Shown here in pieces: positions 28,485 to 35,403 of a stretch of DNA of 39,012 nt; within the stretch, counting starts at the first letter, position 1; the number at the start of each line of letters is the position of its first letter. The notes beneath the pieces were generated by a model that worked only from the letters and a program-made list of their open reading frames with translations, was not told the DNA's origin and ran no database searches. A program made the position numbers and the translations under genes. Source of the DNA: Nitrospina sp. (GTDB taxonomy: Bacteria > Nitrospinota > Nitrospinia > Nitrospinales > Nitrospinaceae); contig JAGQJZ010000019.1 in assembly GCA_020430445.1 (NCBI GenBank), forward strand, positions 1 to 39,012, written 5' to 3'.

Positions 28485-28793
28485 ATGCCAGTGATGCGGA
28501 TGAAGAAGGAATCGGCCAGTCCGGCTCAACGGATCAAGGATGAAGCGCGGCGGCGGATTGTGGCCGCTGTCGGGCCGGAGTGGAAACAGTTCAACCTGAT
28601 GGCGCGGGCGGTGGAACTGCTGATGCGCGAATCGCGCGGGGTCATCACTCCGCCTCAGGCGATGGAGTTCCAGCGGATCATGGACGTGTGGGACTGGGTG
28701 AAGGCCGTGCGCGCCGCCAGTGCGGCGCTGGAAGCTTCACGCCCGGCGGACTACCGGGACAATCGCCACTGGCCCCCGCCGCCTGGGGCGTGA
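28485..28793 (+). CDS. Small protein after the fibre gene
   Basis: 102 residues, helical and charged. The sequence QRIKDEARRRIVAAVGPEWKQFNLMARAVELL and ITPPQAMEFQRIMDVWDWVKAVRAASAAL has the pattern of small phage proteins that follow fibres, some of which are fibre-assembly chaperones; here the role is inferred from position. An AGGAGG ribosome site precedes the ATG. It is the last gene of the structural operon; the receiver gene converges 53 bases downstream. Confidence 0.6.
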   Translation: MPVMRMKKESASPAQRIKDEARRRIVAAVGPEWKQFNLMARAVELLMRESRGVITPPQAMEFQRIMDVWDWVKAVRAASAALEASRPADYRDNRHWPPPPGA

Positions 28794-28846
28794 CGCGCAG
28801 TCTTCGTCCCGGATGTTCAGCTTATACGCTGGCAAAATGTTGCGGT

Positions 28847-29248
28847 TCAATGTCCCGGGTTGTTGACGATGGCGTGGAGCTGGTCGTTGATGGTTTTGGG
28901 GTTGACCGGTTTGGTGATGATGCCGCTGAACCCGGCGGCGGCTATGTCATCCGCCATTTCTTCCTCATCGTAGGCGGTCATGGCGATGATGGTGAGCGCC
29001 GGCGCGGCGGCTGCCGCTTCTTTCTGACGCGTCTGGCGGGTGGCTTCAAAGCCGTCCATCTCCGGCATTTCCAGGTCCATCAGCACCACGTCAAACGTTT
29101 CCTGTTCGAGGCGTTCCAGGGCCTCGCGGCCGTTTTCGACTACAGCCACGCTGTGGCCGCGTTTTTCCAGCAGCCGGCGCGCGAGGTCGCGGTTGAGCGG
29201 GTTGTCGTCAGCGAGGAGGATCCGAAAGCCGTTGGACACATCTGCCAT
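28847..29248 (-). CDS. Stand-alone response-regulator receiver (CheY-like)
   Basis: 133 residues and only a receiver domain: acidic pair D14/D15, phospho-acceptor D58 in VVLMDLEMPEMDGF, T91 in AMTAYD and K113 in ITKPVNP, all the required residues. There is no output domain. Such proteins act by phosphorylation-dependent protein contact or as phosphate shuttles, with hybrid kinases as the usual donors. The ATG at 29248 has AAGGAG upstream and lies 2 bases after the repressor stop, so both genes are on one transcript. A histidine kinase is not nearby, so its input is encoded elsewhere. Its link with a phage-type repressor is unusual. Confidence 0.93.
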   Translation of the reverse strand: MADVSNGFRILLADDNPLNRDLARRLLEKRGHSVAVVENGREALERLEQETFDVVLMDLEMPEMDGFEATRQTRQKEAAAAAPALTIIAMTAYDEEEMADDIAAAGFSGIITKPVNPKTINDQLHAIVNNPGH

Positions 29249-29250
29249 GG

Positions 29251-30129
29251 TCAAAGCTCCTTCCAGGATCCGATGATGCGGCCGACGATGGGGTTGTTCT
29301 GTTCGCCGGGGCGTATGATCTGGACCTGTGAATTGGGATTGATGGGGCGCAGGATCAGCCAGTCCCCCTGCTGTTCGAGATATTTGGCGGTCAGACCGTC
29401 TTCATAAAATACCGCATACATTTTGTTGCGGGCAATGCTTTTGTCCTGCCGGTCGATGACGACGATGTCGCCGGAGTGCAGCATCGGTTCCATGGAATCG
29501 CCGTCGACCCGGCTGGCGACGAGGTCCTGCCGTTTACCTGCGGCCCGGATGTGCAGCAGGACATAGTCTTCTATATTTTCTTCCTGGATGATCGGCTGGC
29601 CCGCGGCGATGGCGGAGGTGGTGAGGGGGATGGAAATGTAATCCTCGTTGCGGATGCCTGGGCCGTGGTCGAGGCTGGCAGGCGCGACGATCTTCAATTC
29701 CGGCGGAGCCGGTGGCGGGGTGTTCAGCCCGAAAAGATCCTCTGGAGGCAGGCCCAGCAGGGCGCAGGCCTTTTCCAGGTGTGAAAAACAGATTGCCGCG
29801 GACCCGGATTCGTACCAGTCGAGAACGGCTGGGGTGAGCCCAATGCGGCACGCAAACTCTTTCGGTCTTTCGTTGCGTGCCCGGCGAATCGCGGAAAGTT
29901 TTTGCCCGATATACTGATGCAGGCTGGAGGCTTCGTTGAGCCCGGAAAAAAGCCAGCCGAGGTCGACATGGAAATGGCAGGCGATCTTATGCAGGGACTC
30001 CGCATCGGGAATCGTGTCCCGTTGGAAGGCTTTTTTCAGTTTTTCGTAATTCAGGCCCACGTCCAGGCAAAACCCGGCCAGGGAACGGTTGTTTTTCAGG
30101 CTGGAAATCCGGGTCAGGACACTGTTCAT
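29251..30129 (-). CDS. S24-family repressor with tandem HTH domains (CI/LexA type)
   Basis: 292 residues from the ATG at 30129; the frame is open to 30291, but operator and promoter elements lie there. Two DNA-binding segments are apparent: one around 1-65 (SLAGFCLDVGLNYEKLKKAFQ) of CI type and an XRE-like one at 70-130 (IGQKLSAIRRARNERPKEFACRIGLTPAVLDWYESG). A linker leads to an S24 peptidase domain with cleavage site A176-G177, nucleophile S212 in DGDSMEPM and general base K249 in DGLTAKY; the S-K spacing of 37 equals that of LexA. It should therefore be capable of RecA-stimulated or other self-cleavage. It is divergent from 30388 and shares a transcript with the receiver gene. Confidence 0.9.
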   Translation of the reverse strand: MNSVLTRISSLKNNRSLAGFCLDVGLNYEKLKKAFQRDTIPDAESLHKIACHFHVDLGWLFSGLNEASSLHQYIGQKLSAIRRARNERPKEFACRIGLTPAVLDWYESGSAAICFSHLEKACALLGLPPEDLFGLNTPPPAPPELKIVAPASLDHGPGIRNEDYISIPLTTSAIAAGQPIIQEENIEDYVLLHIRAAGKRQDLVASRVDGDSMEPMLHSGDIVVIDRQDKSIARNKMYAVFYEDGLTAKYLEQQGDWLILRPINPNSQVQIIRPGEQNNPIVGRIIGSWKEL

Positions 30130-30172
30130 GGCCAGGATGTAATCGGAAAACCGAAAAAATGGTTGACAGTGA

Positions 30173-30186
30173 GGGACAATTGTACC
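30173..30186. promoter_or_regulatory. Operator-like palindrome O1
   Basis: GGGACAATTGTACC; half-sites match at six of seven positions. Lies inside the spacer of the rightward promoter. Confidence 0.6.
30179..30184 (-). promoter_or_regulatory. Possible leftward promoter -10 for the repressor
   Basis: On the minus strand TACAAT (five of six to TATAAT) lies about 50 bases before the repressor ATG and overlaps O1, with only a poor -35. Suggests autoregulation, but weak evidence. Confidence 0.35.
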
Positions 30187-30202
30187 ATACTTGAAAAATA
30201 AA

Positions 30203-30216
30203 GGGACATATTTCCC
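30203..30216. promoter_or_regulatory. Operator-like palindrome O2
   Basis: GGGACATATTTCCC; half-sites match at six of seven. Shares the GGGACA half with O1 and is exactly 30 bases from it, about three helical turns, so both could be bound on one DNA face. Confidence 0.6.
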
Positions 30217-30387
30217 TAAATGACTTGTTTTCAATGAAATCCTGATTGATTGAACGGCGCGGTCTTGTACCGGTCGAACAAAACGCTGCAAAAAGAAGTC
30301 GGGGAAATGGGTTATGGTATCAAAATTCTTCGGAAATCCAAAAAATTTAATTCCAATATATCAAATACCAAATTTTAAGGAGGGAAA

Positions 30388-30822
30388 ATGAAGGGAGAAC
30401 ACAACAGGTTGGACGCGATCCGGGCTGTTCCATCCCGGTGGCGGGGATTCCGCCTCTGCCGGGAAGTGCGCTTGACCCTGCAGAACGGGGAAGTGTTGAA
30501 GCGGGGGTGCGGCAGGCGGGGGTTGTATCCCTTTGACGGGGGTTGGCGCTGCTTTTACTGCGGGCGTTACCTGTATGAGTCGGTGCCCAGCTTGCAGGCG
30601 ATGTGGTTTCATTTCCGGCTGGCGCGGGAGTACTGGCGGGTTCAGAGCGCGAACGGAAGGGATTTCATCAACGGCGTCCCGGTACCCGGGCTCCCCGATC
30701 CCGTGCCCCAGGCACTGCAAAGCGATCTCTCGGAGCCGGACCCGCCGGAATGGTTTTCCGTTTTTGTCGAATCCGAGGAAGCCGAGTTCAAACGCTACCT
30801 AAAACAAAAATATTTGCATTAG
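30388..30822 (+). CDS. Unknown Cys-rich small protein of the control region
   Basis: 144 residues, not recognised. Cysteines at 24, 41, 55 and 58, the last two as CFYC in GGWRCFYCGRYLYE, could bind a zinc ion as a ribbon. The rest has aromatic-rich and charged helices (MWFHFRLAREYWRV) and an acidic C-terminus. AAGGAGGG lies upstream of the ATG. It is the first gene behind the repressor-flanked rightward promoter, so it should be expressed when repression is lifted, which is why an early regulatory or adaptor role is suspected. Confidence 0.65.
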   Translation: MKGEHNRLDAIRAVPSRWRGFRLCREVRLTLQNGEVLKRGCGRRGLYPFDGGWRCFYCGRYLYESVPSLQAMWFHFRLAREYWRVQSANGRDFINGVPVPGLPDPVPQALQSDLSEPDPPEWFSVFVESEEAEFKRYLKQKYLH

Positions 30823-30829
30823 AGGTTCC

Positions 30830-31390
30830 ATGCTGCCGATGAAAAAACGTGTCAGACCCTGCTGGGTTGAAAAATCGGGGGGTGGGCCCTGCAACCGGGA
30901 AACGCTTGCGGTGAGCCTTCCTCCAACGCTTTCCATCCTGGGGAAAACCCTTCCCGGACAACTGGACCTGTGCCTGTTCCACCGGAAGGAGTTGAACGAA
31001 ACGGGTATCTGCCGGTTTTTCGAGAACCACCGGGGTCATTCAGCCGGGTGGGCCGGCACGGAGGATCTGCCTCCGGACGACCTGCCCCCGGACCGGCATT
31101 TGACCTTTCTCGATCCGGGAGTGCTGGAGGGGGTGGCCAATGCCCGGGGGCAGGTGGATTCCGGCTATATGTCTGCCGGGGTATCGGGATATGAGGACCT
31201 GCCGGGAATGCCGGTGAATCTGGAAGAGTTGTCGCTGACGGACCGGCAACTGACGGCGGTGTGTCTCGTGTTCTATGGAGGGGTGAAAAAGAAGCGCGCC
31301 GCGCGGGCCATGAATATTTCCGCCCAGGCGCTATCGGATCATGTCAAAGCGGCTCTCAACAAGATTCGGATTGCCCTGTGTGAGTCCTGA
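30830..31390 (+). CDS. Cys-rich / HTH regulator (sigma region-4 or LuxR-like C-terminus)
   Basis: 186 residues. The N-terminal third contains C11, C21, C48, H51 and C61 (CLFHRKELNETGIC), a likely metal-binding module. A Pro/Asp-rich linker precedes a C-terminal helix-turn-helix (about 134-186: LSLTDRQLTAVCLVFYGGVKKKRAARAMNISAQALSDHVKAALNKIR) of the sigma-70 region 4 / LuxR class. It resembles phage late-transcription activators in layout, although it could equally be an extra sigma-like factor or a repressor. GAGG precedes the start, which lies 8 bases after the previous stop in the same operon. A candidate to switch on the structural operon. Confidence 0.7.
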   Translation: MLPMKKRVRPCWVEKSGGGPCNRETLAVSLPPTLSILGKTLPGQLDLCLFHRKELNETGICRFFENHRGHSAGWAGTEDLPPDDLPPDRHLTFLDPGVLEGVANARGQVDSGYMSAGVSGYEDLPGMPVNLEELSLTDRQLTAVCLVFYGGVKKKRAARAMNISAQALSDHVKAALNKIRIALCES

Positions 31391-31517
31391 AATGGAGTGA
31401 TATGGGATGTTGAATTATTTTTAATTTACATTATCCTCTATTAATCGGTTTTCCTACAGTGCTTGTTTTAAAGTTTCCGTTATTTCGGTAAGTCCCGGGG
31501 GAAGGACCCCGATTTCC
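31391..31517. other. Intergenic stretch before the GGDEF gene
   Basis: The GGAAGGA ribosome site of the next gene sits in the loop of a CGGGG/CCCCG stem (about 31495-31512), so its initiation may be modulated by folding. No riboswitch aptamer recognised. Confidence 0.4.
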
Positions 31518-33383
31518 ATGCATGTTCAAACCAAGGGCATTCTATTGGGTGGCCTGATTCTGGCGTTGTTTTCTTTCCAGATGGTGAGCGTCCAACAGGA
31601 AAACCGATGGGCGAACGAGTTCCGCAACGGGGTTGAAAAGGCTTCTTTGTTACTGGGCACCCGGGTTGAAGCAATCAGGCAGAGTCTGATGGTCTGTCAG
31701 GCGTTGTTTCATTCAAACCGGAATGTGACCCGGCAGGAGTTCAAAACGCTCACCCGCCCTGTGCTTCAATCCCTTTCCTTCGTTCAGGCGATCCAATGGA
31801 TGCCCCGTGTGAGGGCCCGGGACCGCGCGGATTTCGAATCGGCGGCGGCTCTTGCGGGCCTTGCCGGATTTCGCATCCGTCCCGGACGCGGCAATGCGGA
31901 ACCTGACCCGGAACTGGAAGGTGAGGCGTATTTTCCCGTTTTCCTCATTGAGCCGCTATCGGGCAATGAGCGGTCCCTTGGAGAGGACCCGGCCGGTGAT
32001 CCGATTCACCGGGCGGTATTGCATGCCGCGCGGGATGTGGGCCATGCCCGGATTCTCCATGGATCCCCCGGGGCTCCAGACCTGACGAATCGATCGCTTA
32101 TCCAGGTTTTTCTGCCTGTTTACAGTGGCGGGGCCGTCCCGGCCAAGGTTCAGGACCGGCGCGACCGATTGACCGGTTTCATTGCCGTGGTGTTTGATCT
32201 CAAGGATCTGATCCATTCTGTCTTGAGCCCCTTTTTGCTTGAGGGGAGTTCGCTGGCAATCGTGGAGGAAGGGGCTAACGGACGAAATCGGGTGCTTTAT
32301 GGGAAAACAGGTCCGGATGCGATTTTGAAAATTCATGAAACGACCCGGTTTTTCGATCAGAAATGGCAACTGGTCTGGCAGGGAGGCGCGGAGTCGGTTT
32401 TGGGCGAATACGGCGCTTTGCCGTTCGAGGTGGGGGTGGGGGTTTTTCTGGCCTTTGTTTTCCTGGCTTTTATGTTTGAATCCAACCTGGAGCGCATGCA
32501 GGTCCAGGCGCTGATCCAGACCAGTGTCGACGGCATCATCACTATCGATACCCGTTCGGTGATCCACGGGTTCAATCCCGCGGCGGAAAAGATGTTTGGC
32601 TACCGGGAGGACGAGGTGATTGGAAAAGAAGTGACGATGCTCATGCCGCAGGAACTTTCCCAGGACCATGAGAAAGGCCTCTCCCGTTATTTGAGAACCG
32701 GGGAAAAACGGATCATCGGCAATTTGGTTGAAATCACCGGACGCAAGAAGGATGGCAGAGAGTTCCCTATCGAACTGGGGATTTCGGAATTGAAAACAAT
32801 GGGCCGGCATCTGTTCACGGCCATGATCCGCGATATCTCGGCGCACAAAAAACTGGAAAAGGAACTGGAGGCCCTGTCGCACACCGACAGTTTGACCGGG
32901 GTCAACAACCGCCGGTTTTTCGACCAGCAAATGGAAGTGGAGTGGAAGCGGTCCACCCGCGACACCAAACCGCTGTCCCTGGTCATTCTGGATATCGACA
33001 ATTTCAAAATTTACAACGACACCTACGGGCACGTTCAGGGAGATGAATGCCTGAAGGCGGTGGCCCGGGCGCTGAACAACAGCCTTCACAGGGCGGGTGA
33101 TTTTATAGCCCGGTACGGGGGCGAGGAGTTTGTGGTGCTGTTGCCGGGTATCGACCAGGAACACGCCTTCCTGCTGGCCGAGACCATGCGCCGGGCGGTG
33201 GAGTTGCTCAGCATCGAGAACCGGGGGAGCACCATCAGCCAGTTCGTGACCATCAGTGTCGGGCTGGCCACCATCGAAAATACGCAGGGCAAAAACACCA
33301 ACCAGTTGCTGACCGCCGCCGACACGGCCCTTTACATGGCCAAGCAGAAGGGTAAAAACCGTACGGAGACGGCCCGGTTGTGA
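31518..33383 (+). CDS. Membrane diguanylate cyclase with CHASE, PAS and GGDEF domains
   Basis: 621 residues. An N-terminal membrane helix (about 7-25) is followed by a CHASE-type extracytoplasmic sensor (about 50-275, with LSFVQAIQWMPRV and a conserved FLPVYSGG stretch), a second membrane helix (about 304-325), a PAS domain (330-450, DGIITIDTRSVIHGFNPAAEKMFGYREDEVIG), and a GGDEF domain with active site GGEEF (534-538). An RxxD inhibitory site (RAGD, 525-528) lies five residues before it, so product inhibition is expected. It makes cyclic di-GMP in response to an outside signal. It is 128 bases beyond the phage regulator and may be independent of it. Confidence 0.94.
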   Translation: MHVQTKGILLGGLILALFSFQMVSVQQENRWANEFRNGVEKASLLLGTRVEAIRQSLMVCQALFHSNRNVTRQEFKTLTRPVLQSLSFVQAIQWMPRVRARDRADFESAAALAGLAGFRIRPGRGNAEPDPELEGEAYFPVFLIEPLSGNERSLGEDPAGDPIHRAVLHAARDVGHARILHGSPGAPDLTNRSLIQVFLPVYSGGAVPAKVQDRRDRLTGFIAVVFDLKDLIHSVLSPFLLEGSSLAIVEEGANGRNRVLYGKTGPDAILKIHETTRFFDQKWQLVWQGGAESVLGEYGALPFEVGVGVFLAFVFLAFMFESNLERMQVQALIQTSVDGIITIDTRSVIHGFNPAAEKMFGYREDEVIGKEVTMLMPQELSQDHEKGLSRYLRTGEKRIIGNLVEITGRKKDGREFPIELGISELKTMGRHLFTAMIRDISAHKKLEKELEALSHTDSLTGVNNRRFFDQQMEVEWKRSTRDTKPLSLVILDIDNFKIYNDTYGHVQGDECLKAVARALNNSLHRAGDFIARYGGEEFVVLLPGIDQEHAFLLAETMRRAVELLSIENRGSTISQFVTISVGLATIENTQGKNTNQLLTAADTALYMAKQKGKNRTETARL

Positions 33384-33390
33384 GGGCCGG

Positions 33391-34122
33391 TCATCTCAGT
33401 TTCAAGCCGGAGTGAAACCCGCATTCCTCTTTCAGCTTCTCCCGCGTTACCCGGTGATAATAGTCGAAACACGCCTCCCGCCTTCCCGGCACTTTCACCA
33501 CAAAGCCGCTGTTGAGGTATTCCATCACGGTGGTTTCGCCGTTCTGGTTCCAGTCGCGTTCCTCCCAGGCGTACTCCTGTCCCCAGGCCATGAACCAGGC
33601 CTGCACGACGAGCAGCAGGAGGATCCCGCCCAGGGCGAGGACGGCCCATTTGCCGATTTTTTCCAGCGGCCATTTGCCGATGTAGGAGCGGCGGCCGCAG
33701 GTGTGGCACAGCAGGCCCGGCCCGCCGAAGAAAAACGGAAAAGCCAGCATGATGAACGCCGGACCCAACAGGTAGCTCGCCACGGCGCTGAGCGCGAGGG
33801 GAATGGCGACATGAAACCGGCGCAGGGTGACGGGCTCCGTGTCGGGACTGCCGCAGGCGGGACACGGAATGGGATCTTCGAAAACAGGCTCGAAACTGTG
33901 CGTGACATCGGACGCCAGTATCCGCCGCGCTTCCTCCGCCCGGTCGCTCGGCACCAGCACCTGCACGCCGCCCAGGGCGTTGGAGTACAACCAGTTGATG
34001 CTGATGGTGTGTTCGTTGGCGATGAAGGCCGGGATGCCGTGGTCGCGCAGGCGCTGCTGCACCAGGTGCGCTTCGTAAGGCTGGGAATAGGAACCGATGG
34101 TGGTGAGGTTGTCGTCGTTCAT
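33391..34122 (-). CDS. DUF2007 / zinc-ribbon membrane protein with EF-hand-like loop
   Basis: 243 residues from the ATG at 34122; the frame begins at a GTG four codons earlier. The N-terminal 75 residues resemble the DUF2007 signal-transducing family (QPYEAHLVQQRLRDHGIPAFIANEH with VLVPSDRAEEARRIL). A zinc-ribbon-like pair follows (CPACGSPD and CHTCGRR), then two hydrophobic segments (about 105-135 and 160-180). Near the C-terminus DWNQNGETTVME fits the 12-residue calcium loop of EF-hands. Such proteins are poorly understood; membrane-anchored sensing is a guess. Converges with the cyclase gene, with 7 bases between stops. Confidence 0.72.
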   Translation of the reverse strand: MNDDNLTTIGSYSQPYEAHLVQQRLRDHGIPAFIANEHTISINWLYSNALGGVQVLVPSDRAEEARRILASDVTHSFEPVFEDPIPCPACGSPDTEPVTLRRFHVAIPLALSAVASYLLGPAFIMLAFPFFFGGPGLLCHTCGRRSYIGKWPLEKIGKWAVLALGGILLLLVVQAWFMAWGQEYAWEERDWNQNGETTVMEYLNSGFVVKVPGRREACFDYYHRVTREKLKEECGFHSGLKLR

Positions 34123-34235
34123 GGCCGCTGTCACAATTTCTTTATTCCATTTTATCGGACCCCGCGTGAAAGAAAAGGATTTCCCGGCTGCTGAATGTTT
34201 TCATTTGACCGTGACTTTGCGATAATATCCCGGCT

Positions 34236-35024
34236 ATGCGTATTCTGGTTTGCATCAAACAGGTGATCGACACGGGCGCCCGCCTCACCATCAAAGATGG
34301 CAGGGTGGAAGGCGATGCCCTGCCGCGCGTGCTCAACCCTTACGACGAGTTCGCGCTGGAAGAGGCCATTCGCATTAAAGAGGCCGATGCGGACACGACG
34401 GTGACGGTGCTGACGCTGGGGCCGGAAAAGTTCCGGGACACCTTGCGCACGGGCCTGGCCATGGGCGCGGACGAGGCGGTGCATCTGCTCGATCCGGCGT
34501 TCGAAAGGCTGGATTCGCTCGGCGTGGCGCATGCCCTGGCCCAGGCGGCGGGAAAGGTGGGTTTTGATCTCATCCTCTGCGGCCGGCAGGCGGTGGACGA
34601 CGACATGGCGCAGGTAGGGCCTGCGCTTTCGGTCTTCCTCGACATTCCCTGCCTGACGATGGTCACGAAACTCGAGTTCGCCGGCGATAAACAATCCGCC
34701 ACGGTGACCCGTCAGGTGGAAGGCGGCGCGGAGGTGTACCGTCTGGCGCTGCCGTGCTTGCTCACCTGCCAGAAGGGACTCAACGAACCGCGGCTGCCTT
34801 CGCTCAAGGGCATCATGAAGGCGAAGAAAAAGGAAATCAGGGTGTGGGACGCGGCGGCCATCGGTTTTGACGCGGCCACCTACGGTGCGGGCGCCAACCG
34901 GGTGCGCGAAGTCGAACTCACTCCTCCGCCGGCGCGGCCCAAGGGCGTCATGCTTGAGGGTACGCCGCAGGAGGCGAGCGCGGAACTGGTGCGCATTTTA
35001 AGGGACGAAAGAAAAGTTATATAA
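34236..35024 (+). CDS. etfB: Electron transfer flavoprotein beta subunit
   Basis: 262 residues, normal for EtfB. It begins MRILVCIKQVIDTGARLTIKDG and has NPYDEFALEEAIRIKE, then TVTVLTLGP and LRTGLAMGADEAVHL, the DLILCGRQAVDDDMAQVGP AMP/FAD-region block, and LPCLLTCQKGLNEPRLPSLKGIMKAKKKEI. With EtfA it carries electrons from dehydrogenases to the respiratory chain. EtfA is not adjacent: the next genes are a small membrane protein and a two-component system. Start ATG fits the family; no clear Shine-Dalgarno. Confidence 0.95.
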   Translation: MRILVCIKQVIDTGARLTIKDGRVEGDALPRVLNPYDEFALEEAIRIKEADADTTVTVLTLGPEKFRDTLRTGLAMGADEAVHLLDPAFERLDSLGVAHALAQAAGKVGFDLILCGRQAVDDDMAQVGPALSVFLDIPCLTMVTKLEFAGDKQSATVTRQVEGGAEVYRLALPCLLTCQKGLNEPRLPSLKGIMKAKKKEIRVWDAAAIGFDAATYGAGANRVREVELTPPPARPKGVMLEGTPQEASAELVRILRDERKVI

Positions 35025-35053
35025 TGTATAGGATGATTTCATAACCGAGGCCC

Positions 35054-35290
35054 ATGACCGATTCCCCTCTTCAATCCGAACCGCAGGCCAACACCCCGGG
35101 CACGGGCGAGCCGTCTGCCCCCGCCTCAACGGCAAAGCCCAATTCCCCCTGGCAGAAACACAAGGCGGAGATCGGCCTGGCGGCGTTGGTGCTGTACGTG
35201 TTCCTGCTGGCGCTCGGCACTGTCGGCGAACTGCTCGACATCGAATGGATTCTCGACCTCCCCCTGTTCCGTCCCCCCGGCAAGTTCTAG
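35054..35290 (+). CDS. Small single-pass membrane protein
   Basis: 78 residues. A disordered Pro/Ser/Thr-rich N-terminus (1-33) is followed by a single hydrophobic segment (about 38-58, EIGLAALVLYVFLLALGTVG) and a short tail. GAGG precedes the ATG at close spacing. It begins 29 bases after etfB on the same strand and could be co-transcribed. Not recognised; function unknown. Confidence 0.6.
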   Translation: MTDSPLQSEPQANTPGTGEPSAPASTAKPNSPWQKHKAEIGLAALVLYVFLLALGTVGELLDIEWILDLPLFRPPGKF

Positions 35291-35403
35291 GTTCCCCTCC
35301 CGCTTCCGGATTTATCCGCCAATAAAGTCAGCTCCTGCTGTATTCTAATCAGGCGTGGTTTCATTCTGAATTTCGGTATTTCAGCAAGGAATCGAAAACG
35401 CCC

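Larger units (their letters stand above)
30163..30191 (+). promoter_or_regulatory. Rightward promoter with operator in its spacer
   Basis: A perfect -35 TTGACA (30163-30168), 17-base spacer, and -10 CATACT (30186-30191, four of six matches). The spacer contains the operator-like palindrome at 30173-30186. It would transcribe the 144- and 186-residue genes with a leader of about 190 bases, like a phage PR under repressor control. Confidence 0.7.
15658..31390 (+). mobile_element. Phage-derived particle module (cryptic prophage or gene-transfer-agent-like element)
   Basis: A one-directional structural operon (15658-28793) in classic HK97-like order: terminase, portal, protease, capsid, connector, tail tip and fibres. 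It is followed by a divergently transcribed control region (28847-31390) with an S24 repressor, a receiver protein and a Cys-rich/HTH regulator. No integrase, replication, lysis, tube or tape-measure gene and no flanking direct repeat was seen. Base composition resembles the host genes, and a host interspersed repeat lies inside (19224-19264), both suggesting long residence. Boundaries are set by the first and last phage-style genes and are approximate. Confidence 0.75.

Noticed and set aside
30130..30387. SOS/LexA boxes upstream of the repressor
   Set aside because: No CTGT-N8-ACAG, GTTC-N7-GTTC or GAAC-N4-GTTC match seen; only the GGGACA palindromes.
31495..31517. Cyclic di-GMP riboswitch before the GGDEF gene
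   Set aside because: Only a small stem around the ribosome site is present; aptamer core sequences are missing.
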